A stretch of DNA of 31,168 bases from a virus. The stretch lies in IMG/VR virus record IMGVR_UViG_3300010354_000354, positions 1 to 31,168 of that record, one strand, 5' to 3'. Positions 15,261-27,200 of this stretch are shown here, piece by piece (positions within the stretch are counted from its first letter, which is position 1; each line of letters opens with the position of its first letter). Under the pieces are notes generated by a model, which saw only the letters and a list, made by a program, of their open reading frames with translations, ran no database searches and was not told the DNA's origin. The position numbers and the translations under genes are program-made.

Positions 15261-18200
15261 TGGCAAGAATCAGGACCGTAGACCTACTGCCCGAGATTTT
15301 CCAGACAGACGCCAATCGCCAATTTTTGGCAGCAACACTGGACACTCTGGTTCAAGAACCCAAGTTCAAAAAAACACAGGGTTTCATAGGCCGCACAGTG
15401 GGGCCAGGAGTTGTGCCCAATGACAAGTACGTGGTTGAGCCTACCAAGACGCGAGCCGACTATCAGCTAGAACCCGGGGTTATCAGCCTCAACCCACGCA
15501 ACACCAATCAGATCCAGGATGCCATCACCTGGCCAGGCATACTTGAGGGAATCACTGCTCGCGGTGGTGACGGTACCAGGCCCGACCGTTTGTCTGCCAG
15601 CGATTATTATACTTGGGATCCTTTCTGCGATTTTGACGCATTCGTGAACTTCAGCCAGTACTATTGGCTGCCCAATGGACCCGATCCCGTGGATGTCAGC
15701 GCCACTGGCACCCCAGTCTCAGACACCTTTACTGTGACCAGAGCCAACGGTGTCTATACCTTCTCGGGTGTGCCCGGCGAGAACCCCATCCTGCAGCTGG
15801 TACGCGGCGGCAGTTATGTGTTTGATGTGTCCCAAAACAGCAAAGAAACTGTGAATTTCCGGGTCAGCAATCAGTCACTGTCGGGCTATCTTGTAGACAA
15901 TCAATTGAACCCTACCCTGACTCTGATTAGGGGCAACACCTATGTGTTCAATCTGGTATTGCGCGGTCCTTTCCCGTTCTGGATCAAGACTCAGCCCGAA
16001 CTGGGTACCAGCTTTGCCTACAACAACGGCGTCACTCGCAATGGTAGCCTCACGGGCCTGGTCACTTTCACGGTGCCCCAGGATGCGCCCAACACTCTCT
16101 ACTATGTGGCAGAAAATCAGACCAATCTACGCGGTCAGATCAACGTGATAGATGGTACCCCGGGTACCGGACCGGGATTCTGGATACAGACCGAACCAGG
16201 GGTGTCAGGAGTCAGAGCCGCCAGCCCCAACATCAGCACCCGGCAGGTCTTGGGAGTGACCAACAACGGTGAAGATCTGGGCACAGTGATTTTCAACGTG
16301 CCTACCAAAACGCAGCAGGAATACTACTATAACCTGCCGGTGTTCAGCCTCCCAGTAGATCTGGTAACCACTCTCACCATAGATGATCTCCAAGGGCAAA
16401 GCATAGATGCCATTGTGGCCACCTATGGCGGCATCGATGGCATCACCAGTCTCAACACACGCACACTGATTTTTGTGGGCACGGACACAGGCATTCCAGG
16501 ACCTGATGCCAGACAGCTATATCAGATCAACTATTTTACCAACGGCATAGATGGCATAAACTATCTCAACATAAGCAAAATTTCGGACATACCCGACGAA
16601 TGCCAGTGGACTGTGCGATATGGCGCTGAGTATTCCAATATTGCCTGGTACAAAACTGCACAGAGCACATTCAAACAGGTACCGGCACTGACCGCTGCGT
16701 TAGATGTGCTATATTATCAAGATGGCACTGATCCCGGCATCGTGGGCCAGATACAGTTGGTTGAGCCTGTAGCAAGTGCCACCATCTATATCGACAACAT
16801 ACTAGGCAAACTCAACTACGAGAGTCCTAATGGTGTGACTTTCACTAATGGTCTCAAAGTGGTATTTCGCGGCGACGTGGTGCCAGCCAGCTATGGCAGC
16901 AACACTGTGAGTTTCGTGTGCACCAGCACTACAGATCAGTTGGATCTAATCACCACCTATGACACCAGCATCCTTTATGAAGGTCAAGAACTGATTTTTA
17001 CCGCTCCTACCATCGGCGGCCTGCAGGCGGGCGTACCCTACTATGTGAATGCCGTGGTCAATGGTCAACAGTTCACCGTGTCCAGCACGCCCAACGGCAA
17101 TCGGGTGACACTGCAGGTGGGTTCAGGCACCATGAACACCACGGCCCTGAACTATCGTGAATACTATGTGGAAGGTGTAGGCGAGGCCATCCAGTTGTTA
17201 CCAGTCACTGACTTTGTGACACCTGAGCTCTATGTGGAAGACGGCGATGACAGCGTATCGGGCAATCAACCACGCGACCCCGATTACGTCACTATCAATC
17301 GTGCCAGCCCCGATCTCAACGCCTGGAGTCGCAGCAATCGTTGGTTCCATATTGATGTGATTTCGGCCACAGCCGAGTACAACAACACCATAGCTGATGT
17401 ACCCGCTTCTGCCAAGGCACGCCGCCCTATCATCCAGTTTAGATCAGGACTGCGTCTGTTCAACATGGGCACCCAGGGCAAGCAGCCAGTGGATGTGATG
17501 GACTTCACTGAAACAGACGCATTCAGTAACATAGAAGGCGCTACCAGTTATGAAGTGTATGGTTACCAGTTCGTGAATGGTACCCGGGTTATCTTCGCCA
17601 ACGACAGCGACGACGATGTGCGCAATCGCATCTATCAGGTGGAGTTTATCTATCCCGACACCATAGATCCTGTGCCCACCCAGCCAGTGATACACCTGGT
17701 TCCCACCAGTGATTCACAGGTGCTAGTGGACCAGTGCGTAGTCATACTCAACAGCGGTACCGCGCTCAATCCCATACCCACCGGGCTGATTACCACGGTA
17801 GACGGGCAAGTGCTGACCAAAGGTGAAGCTGGTTATACCTATTGGTACGACGGAGAGCAATGGATCAAAGCTCAACTCAAGACCAGTGTGCAACAGCCGC
17901 CACTGTTTGATGTTTACGATTCTGTGGGTGTGAGTTTTGGCACTGTGGCCAAGTATCCCAGCACCAATTTCGTAGGGTCCAAGCTGTTCAGTTATGCTCA
18001 GTCAGATTCGTCTGTGGCCGATGCGGTCCTGGGCTTTCCCTTGCGTTATCTCACAGTGGCCAACGTGGGCGATATCGTTTTTGACAACAATCTCTACACT
18101 GACAGTTTTATCTACACTCGCGACAATGCCAGTGCGGAGGTAAAGATCAGCACAGGCTTTCCACGCGAATACACTGATCGTACCAACTACCAACGTCTCT

Positions 18201-21200
18201 TGGGCTGGCAAACAGCAGCCACCACGTCTTTGGATTATCAGCAGTTCCGTTTCGTGTTCACCACTGTGGATCTTGAGTTGGATGTGGCAGTGAGCGATCG
18301 CACAGATGTGCCGGTGATCAAGATCTACATCAATGGCGCTTTCCTTGACCCGGCCAATTTCATCTACACAGTGCAGGGCAGTCGCACCTTGATCACGTTG
18401 AACCAGGCGCCACCTGCAGACAGCGTGATTGAAGTATTGGCCCTGAGTGATCAGACCAGCGAGTTGGGTTTTTACCAAGTGCCCATCAATCTGGAAAACA
18501 ATCCTTTCAATGCCAACAGTACCAACTTTACTCTGGGCACAGTGCGACAGCATTATCAAAGTATCTGTGAAAATCTTGTGACCTTTGACGGCAAAGTCAA
18601 TGGTCCTAACAACACCAGAGATCTTGGCAATATTGGTCCCTATGGTCTGGTCATACTGCAACAGAGCGCACCGTTGACTTTGGCCGGATATTTCCTGCGC
18701 AGTCAACAGTTCAATCTGTTCAACAGCTTGGTCTACAATGGTCGTGAATACACCAAATTCAAAAATCTCATACTGGAGAACGTGACCCAGCAGACCATAA
18801 ATTTTCAAACCGCGGCTCAGATCCTAGACACCGCCATAGAGAATGTCACAGCAGGTCGGGTGGAAACGCAGCCATTCTACTGGTCAGACATGCTGCCGTC
18901 GGGCGCGATCTATCAGGAAACCAATTACACGATCAGCTTCACTACGACCAATACCTTTGACACCCTACAGAACTACAATTACCAATCGGCCAACTATCTT
19001 GGCATGAATGTGTACCTGGACAATGTGATTTTGATACGTAATCAGGACTATGTGGTGGCCACCGACGGAGCTCGTATAACGGTGCTGGTGCCACTGACTG
19101 TGGGACAAACATTGACCCTGCGTGAATACTCCAGTACTGCGGGCAGTTTTTGTCCTAACACACCCACAAAACTGGGATTGTATCCGGCCTGGGAACCGCG
19201 TGTGGTGACACAGACCACGTCGGACGGCGAACAGGCCATGATAATTGGTCACGATGGCAGCGCCACCAAAACATTTGGTGACATCCGTGACGAAGTACTA
19301 TTGGAATTTGAACGCAGGATTTACAACAACCTCAAACTGGATGGCAATCCTGTACCTTTGACTATCGCAGATGTTCTACCTGGTGAATTCCGCAATACCG
19401 GATTCAGCCTCGACGAGGTGCAGAACATACTGAACCAAGATTTCCTCAGCTGGGTGGCCTGGAACAAATTGGACTATGTGGCACAACAGTATCAATCCGC
19501 TAACGCCTTTACCTACAATTACAGCGCCAGCCAGAGCCGGTTGGACAATGGCTATCTGCCTGGTGCCTGGCGCGGGATCAACAGATATTTCTATGACACT
19601 GTGCAACCTCAGTTTACGCCTTGGGAAATGCTGGGATTCTCAGTCAAACCCAGTTGGTGGGATCTGACCTATGGTGATGCGCCTTATACCAATGGCAATC
19701 TGGTGTTGTGGGACGACCTTGAGGCGGGCATCGTGCGCGATCCACTGGGTGCCTATGTGCTACCTCAGTATGTGCGTCCAGGCCTGACACAGGTGATTCC
19801 ATCGGGCAGCGAAGGTGAACTGCTGCCTCCCCTGGATACCGTGGTAGGCACATACGATGCTCAACAGTTTGACAAGCCCTGGGCTCTGGGTGATGGCGGT
19901 CCTGTAGAGGCCAGCTGGTGGAACAGCAGCCTTTATCCATTTGCCGTGATGCGTCTCTTGGCCCTGACTCGGCCCGCTAAGTTTTTCTCGCTGTTTGCGG
20001 ATCGCGATCTCTATCGTTACAACGATGAATTTGACCAGTATCTCTACAATGATCGCTACCGGCTGGACGCCAATGGCATACAGGTCTATGGCAATGGGGT
20101 CAGCAAGGCCAGCTTCATAGACTGGATCGTGGACTACAATCGCCAGACCGGTCTAGACAGCACCGATCAACTGCAAGCCGATCTGGCCAATCTCGACGTG
20201 AGATTGTGCTATCGCATGGCCAGCTTCAGTGACAAACAATACATCAAACTGCTGACAGAAAAAAGCACACCGGATAGCACCAATACCGGATTCACCATTC
20301 CTGACAACAGTTACGATCTACTGCTGTACAAAAACCAGCCTTTCTCTCAGACCACCTATAGCGCAGTATTAGTACAACGTGCCGCAGATGGCTATCAGGT
20401 GTTTGGTTATAGCACATTGTCGCCCTATTTCACGGCATACACCACGGGTCCCACAGGTCGCCCGGAAACTATCAGCGCCGGAGGAGAAACGGTACGGGTT
20501 AGCACTGTTTTTACCAATCAAACGGTAAGAGTGCCTTACAGCACCACATTTGCCACTACCACAGAAGTTTGCGAGTTCCTGTTGGGCTATGGACGCTGGT
20601 TGGAAACTCAAGGATTCACGTTTGATTCTGTGGCCAACGGTTATCAGTTGAACTGGCAGCAGATGGCCGTGGAATTCCTCTACTGGGCAGGACAGGGCTG
20701 GGATGAAAACACCCTTATCGCACTCAATCCTTTGGCGCAGCGCCTACAGGTCGCGCGAGCGGGAGCAGTGGTAGACAGTCTCACAGCACAGACCATGGAC
20801 AATGTTCTGCTGGACCAGAACCGCAAACAGTTGCCCACACGCAATCTCAATATCGTACGGCTTGACAATACCTTGACCGTGGAGCCCTTGGTAGATCAGT
20901 CGCTCAGCTATGTGGATCTCAACTACACCAGCTATGAGCACATGATCGTGCTGAACAATCGCAGTGAGTTTGGCGACCTGATCTATGATCCTACCACGGG
21001 TGCAAGACAGTTCCGTTTGACCTTGGTCGCTTCTAATACCACAGAGTGGAACGGCAACATAGATGCGCAGGGCTTTATTCTCAATCGTGACAATGTGGAG
21101 CAATGGACTGGACTGCGTACCTACGCCAAGGGCGAAGTGGTGCGATACAAAGGCAGTTACTGGAGCGCAGCCAAGATCGTACAGCCCGCCACCGACTTCA

Positions 21201-24200
21201 ACTACAATGATTGGCTACAGAGCGATTATGAACAGATAGAGCAGGGCCTGTTGCCCAACCTAGCCAACAAGGCCGATCAATTGCAAGTCAGCTACGACAT
21301 CAATGATGCCAATCTCGACAGTGAGGCAGATCTGTTCAGCTACGGACTGATAGGATTCCGACCACGACAGTATTTGGCCGCCCTCAATCTCGATGATGTG
21401 AGCCAGGTCAATGTGTACAGACAGTTCTTGGGCAGCAAAGGCACCATACTCAGTGCCGAGAATCTGCGTTCGGCTCGCCTAAGCAAAGAACAGGCCGACT
21501 ACGATATCTATGAAAACTGGGCGGTGCAGCGCGGTGTGTATGGTGCCAACGCCAATCGCAGCTTTTTCGAACTAAGATTAGATCGGTCCCTGTTGAACGC
21601 TAACCCCAGCACTATCCAGGTTATCAATCCTGTGGAACAGAGCCAAGCGGATCAGGCCATACAGTTGGGCAGCGTGTGGCGCGAAAGCTACAAGCTCACG
21701 TCTCCCAACATCTTGCCAGTCACCGTGGACACGCCCACAGATGTGGGATTGCCCAGTGCAGGGTATGTCAACCTTGACGACGCAGATATAACGGTATTTG
21801 ACATCAACGATCCTGCCAGTCTAGCAGCCAATCTCAACAGCATAGCCGTTGGTACCACTATCTGGGTGGCCAAAATCAACGATCATGACTGGAACATCTA
21901 TCGTGCAGAATCAGTGCCTGGCATAGTGCAACATGTGTGTGACAACCTGGATGGTACCAGCCTGGTCATCTTCAGTCAACAGCACGGCCTGATCGCGGGC
22001 GACAAGCTGATAATAAGATTCTTTGATACGGATGTGGATGGGGTTTACACTGTGCTCACAGTGCCCAATCTGACCACGGTTACCATCGCATTCCAGTTTC
22101 CAGCCGACGGCCGCACCGTGATCGATGGCTCTGGTACTGGTTTTACACTGAAAACCCAGCGAGTGGCGCAGTTCAGTGATGTGATTGATCTGCCCTATGC
22201 CAATCAGTTGATTCCTGGAGCCAGGGTTTGGGTAGACGACAACGGTGGCGATCGCTGGGCGGTCTATGAAAAACAAGACATATTCTCGCCGACCACTGCC
22301 CTGTCACCACAAAATCTTGATGCTACAGAAAATTATGGCTCGGCCGTGGCCTTGGCCGTGGATCAACAGGCAGCACTGGTAGGCAGCCCGCGCTATGGAT
22401 TCAGTACCGGAACTGAAAAAGGCGCGGTCTACACCTATGTCAAAAACTTCAACGGTGCTTATCAACCTGTAAGCCCTGTGCCAGGACTTGATGCACTGCT
22501 GGAACTGGGCACATCCGGAGCCAGAGCCTATGGAACCAGTGTGGATTTTGGTCGCCTGGACTGGGCAGTAGCTGGTGCTCCGCTGAGCCTGGGCAATAGC
22601 AGTCAAGCGGATTGTGGTTATGCCTGCGTGATTTACAGAAACACTGCCAACTACACACCTGGCACCAATCCCTATGTGAACTGGCAGTTGTTGACCACAC
22701 CGGGTGATATCAACAATGACCAAGGTCAGTTTGGTTTTGCGGTGACCATGAGCACAGACGAGCGCTGGATGTATGTGAGTGCGCCATTCAAGGGCGATGG
22801 TGAAGTATATGCCTATGCTCGAGTACAATGGCAGGATCAAACAGTCAAAGCCACCGGCGATGGTGTAACACAAAACTATGCAATTGGATCAGTGATACAG
22901 ATCGACGATGCTGATCAGATCGCGGTCACCGTGGATGGTGCCGATCAGACTCTGGGTGTGGATTACACGGTAGACATCGCGAATCTACAGGTCAACTTTG
23001 TTACCGCTCCGGCCAATGGATTGCCCATAGTGATACAGCGTCGCAGCTTGATCTCGCTGGATCCCACCGCTGGACCCACCTACGATCTGGGACAGTATTT
23101 CTTCCAGGTCAATCTGACCGACAGCACCATCTACAGTTTTCAGGTGGAGCTGAATGGCGATCTGCTGCGCCCCAATATTGATTACACTTTCAACGCCACT
23201 ACCAAGATTGTCACATTCATAGTCGCGCTCAACCCTGGTGACAGTCTACTGGCCCGTGCCAATTGGTACTGGCAGTATGTGGACACTATCACTTGCCCGG
23301 TTGGTTCCGGCAGTGCTGCCCAATTTGGCTACAGCCTTGCATGCACTACTGATGGACGACAGATTTTGATTGGAGCCAAGGATAGAGACGTTGCCGGGCA
23401 GGTAAAGGCCGGTTGTGTGTATGTGTACGACCGAGACGTGCAGCGTTTCCAGTATGGTGAAACCAGCACCATCACTTTCACAGTACTGGGCTCTGCACCC
23501 GATCCACTGGCAGTGTCTGTGTTGGTGAATGGCAGCTTTTTGGTAGCTCAGACCAGCACCACTCCTGAAACCAACAACAGTTTCGCTATCAGCGGCAACA
23601 ATGTCACGGTGTTCACAGATTTGGTCGTAGGTGACTTTGTAGAGATCGAAACCAATCAGTTCAGCCTGGTGCAGACCATCACGCAAGATCAAGTGGCTGA
23701 ATTTAGCAATTATGGTCAAGCTGTGGACATCTGTAGCAACAATTGCAGCCTCTATGTGGGAGCACCTCAAAGCAGCCTGCAGATATTCAAAGGCGGTGTG
23801 GTAGAACGTCAGGTCAATCAGAGTCGTCTCTATGGCATCATCGTAGGCACCAATCAAAACCCCACTGTGACACCGGGCGATACACTACGAGTCAACAATC
23901 AAGATGTCTTGGTGCCTGCGGCATCTGGGTCCACGACCAGTCTGCAGGGTCTTATCAACAATATCAACAGCCAGGTACCCAATGTGACTGCTGCCTTGGT
24001 CAATGGTCGAGTTCAGCTATCAGTAAGCAATTCAGCCGCGGCCCCTTACGCAAACAAGCTACAGGTTGCGCCTGGCACCCTAGGCACCACCTTTGATGAT
24101 CTAGGGTTTGAAACATTCATATTCACGCAGACTATTACCAGTCCCTACGCTGTGTCCTACGCACAGTTTGGTGGTGTTATTACCATATCAGATACAGCCA

Positions 24201-27200
24201 CTGAATTGGTGGTGGGTGCACCCACCGGCAGCACGTACCTGATCATAGAATTTGACCAAGGTGATCTGGACTTTGACGCGGGCAGCACCATATTTTTCAG
24301 TGTTACAGATCAGAGTGGTGCGGTGTATATCTATAATTACCTGCCGGCCGCCAACGCCAGTGTCACCAACCCTGACACCTTTGTACTGGGACAGCAGATT
24401 GGTATCACAGACCTAGAAGGGCAAGACAAACTGGGCCAGGCACTCAGCTACATCAGTGGCGTGTTGTTCATGGGCGCCCCTGGCAGCGACGTCATGGACA
24501 GCAGCAGTGCAGACTATGGCCGGGTCTATGTGTGGCAGAATCCCAGTCGCGCTTCAGCCTGGCAGCTCATACATGTGCAAGAACCCACTGTGGATATCAG
24601 ATTGCTCAACAGTGTGTTTCTGTACAACCTGGTCACTTCTGCTACTACCGAGTTCCTCGACTTCTTCAACCCACTACAGGGCAAGATCCTGGGAGCTGCA
24701 CGCCAAAACATTGACTATATCAGCGCAGTTGACCCGGCCGGCTACAACGCAGGACCAACTGGTATAAGAGGCAACAGCTGGGGCCAGGATCACGTGGGCG
24801 AGACCTGGTGGGATATCACCACTGTGCGATTCGTCAATCCTGAGCAGAACAACATAACCTATGCAGCTAGGCAGTGGGCTCAGGTCTTTCCCGGCAGTTC
24901 TGTAGACGTGTATCAGTGGATCGTGAGCGATCAACCTCCGGCCGCTTATACTGGTCCTGGTACGCCCCACAGCAATCTCAGTTATACCATCAACTCTGTG
25001 CTGACGGATCAAGGCACCTTTCAGACACAGTATTTCTTCTGGGTTCGCGGATTGACCACAGTGGCTACCAACAAAGGCAAAAGTCTATCTGTTTCCACGG
25101 TATCCCAGTATATCCAAAATCCCAGGGCCAGCGGAATAGCTTATCTGGCACCCATCAATGCCAGCACTGTGGCCATCTACAATTGCGAAACCCTGATCGA
25201 AGCCCAGGACACTGTATTGCACATTGAATTTGATCGTGAACTCACCCAAGATAATGTGCACGTGGAATATGAACTGATTCCGCAGGGCCGGCCCGACGGT
25301 TTCTTGACCGACAATCTCTATCGCAAGATGCTGGACAGCTTCTGTGGAGTAGACACTGCAGGCAATCTGGTACCAGATATCACGCTGAGCCCGGCTGAGC
25401 GTTATGGCGTGCAGTTTCGACCGCGCCAGAGCATGTTTACCGACAGGTTCGCAGCACTCAAGGCCTACATCATCCGCGCCAATCAAATCTTGGCCCAATT
25501 TCCCATAGCTGAGATACGCAGCTTTGCTCTGCTCAACAGTGAAGAACCCATCCCGTCCAGCACCAGTGGCGCCTACAATGACACAGTGGCCACAGTAGAA
25601 ATTTTGAGTTTTCAGAATATCTATGCGGTGCCCTTGGGCTATCGATATCTGGTGCTGAGTGACTCCACCCAGCGCGGTCTATGGACCATCTATACCGTGG
25701 AAAGCGCGGGTGTGGGCGTGCGAGAATTGGTGATCACTCGTGTGCAGAACTACCGCACTCCTGACTACTGGAGCTATGTGAACTGGTACCTGCCGGGCTA
25801 CAACAGCAGCATCAGACCAGTGACCGAAGTGCCTAACACAGCGGCCCTGGACACCATCACAGTGCCACCGGGATCCAGCGTCAAGGTCACCGCCAATGCA
25901 CAAGGCAAGTTTGAAATATATCTGCGTTTGGCCGACAGTTGGCAGCGCGTGGGTCTGCAGGATGGTACCATCGAGATCAGTGCGGAAATCTATGACTATC
26001 TGCTGGGTCGTTTTGGCTGGGACGCAGAGGTTTTTGACGCTCAATACTTTGACCAAGATCCTACCACGGAAACACGCAAAATCTTGCAGGCGCTCAACCA
26101 GGAAATCTTGGTCGATGAACTGTTGATATACCGTAATGAGCTGTTGGTACTCACATTCAATTTTGTGCTGTCAGAATTCAGTGCACCTGAGTGGTTGGTC
26201 AAAACCAGCCTGGTCGATGTGGATCACCGTGTGCGCGGTCTGCTGCCGTTCCCCAACTATCTCAGAGACAACCAAGAATTCGTTATCGACTACATCCAGG
26301 AAGTCAAACCCTATCATGTGCAGGTGCGTGAATTCAACTTGCGCTATGACGGACAGGACCAGTTTGCTGGCGACATCACCGACTTTGATCTTCCGGCCTA
26401 TTACAACACTGATCTAGACGTAGCTCAGTTTACCAGTCCCATACTGCTGCCCTACGCGGCCAGCGTGGCCACTGGCAGTGCCAGCAATATCAACAGCGAT
26501 CAACCCGCAGACAGTCCTATTTGGACCACCTGGCCCTGGAATCAGTGGTACAACAATTACCTGCTGTTGATAGACAGTATCCAGGTAGTAGAGGGAGGCA
26601 GCGGTTATACTCAACCACCTCAAGTCACGGTGGTTGGTGATGCTGCTGTGGCCACTCTGGCCGAGGCCGTGATCGCAAACGGCGAGGTTACAGCCATCAA
26701 CATTACTCGACTAGGCAGCGGTTACCGTGATCAGCCTGAAATAGTACTAAGTGGCGGCAACGGTACCGGGGCCGCGGCCTATGCGTTCCTGGTGGGACAG
26801 GGCACGGGCAAGGTCTACAATACGACCCAACTGCCAGTGAATAATACCACCTACAATTTGGCTCGCAGCATCAGAGTCAACCTCAAGTTTGATCGCTATC
26901 AATTCAACACTCAGATTGAAACCTGGAATCCCAACGGCACCTATACCGAAGGCACACTGGTGCGTTATGAAAATCGAGTGTGGGAAGCCACACCCGACGA
27001 CAGTTCCGAAGTGGTGGGACCCACGTTCGATCTAGAAAATTGGACGGCTGTGCCAGCCAGCACGCTCAGCGGTGTAGACAGGACCATGGGCTTTTATGTG
27101 GCAGGAGTAGATGCTCCTGGCCTGGATCTGCCCCTGCTGGTGGATGGTATCAGTTATCCAGGAGTGCAGGTCTGGGGCGATAATTTTGTGCCCACGCAAC

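Noticed and set aside
15908-16156. A copper-binding cupredoxin
   Set aside because: The fold pattern is present but the His/Cys/Met copper ligands are not, so only a structural domain is claimed.
18002-18808. Long antisense open frames under the giant gene (for example 268 codons here) and under other structural genes
   Set aside because: They lie wholly inside a well-supported gene, have no recognisable protein features and no ribosome sites, and arise from codon bias on the other strand.
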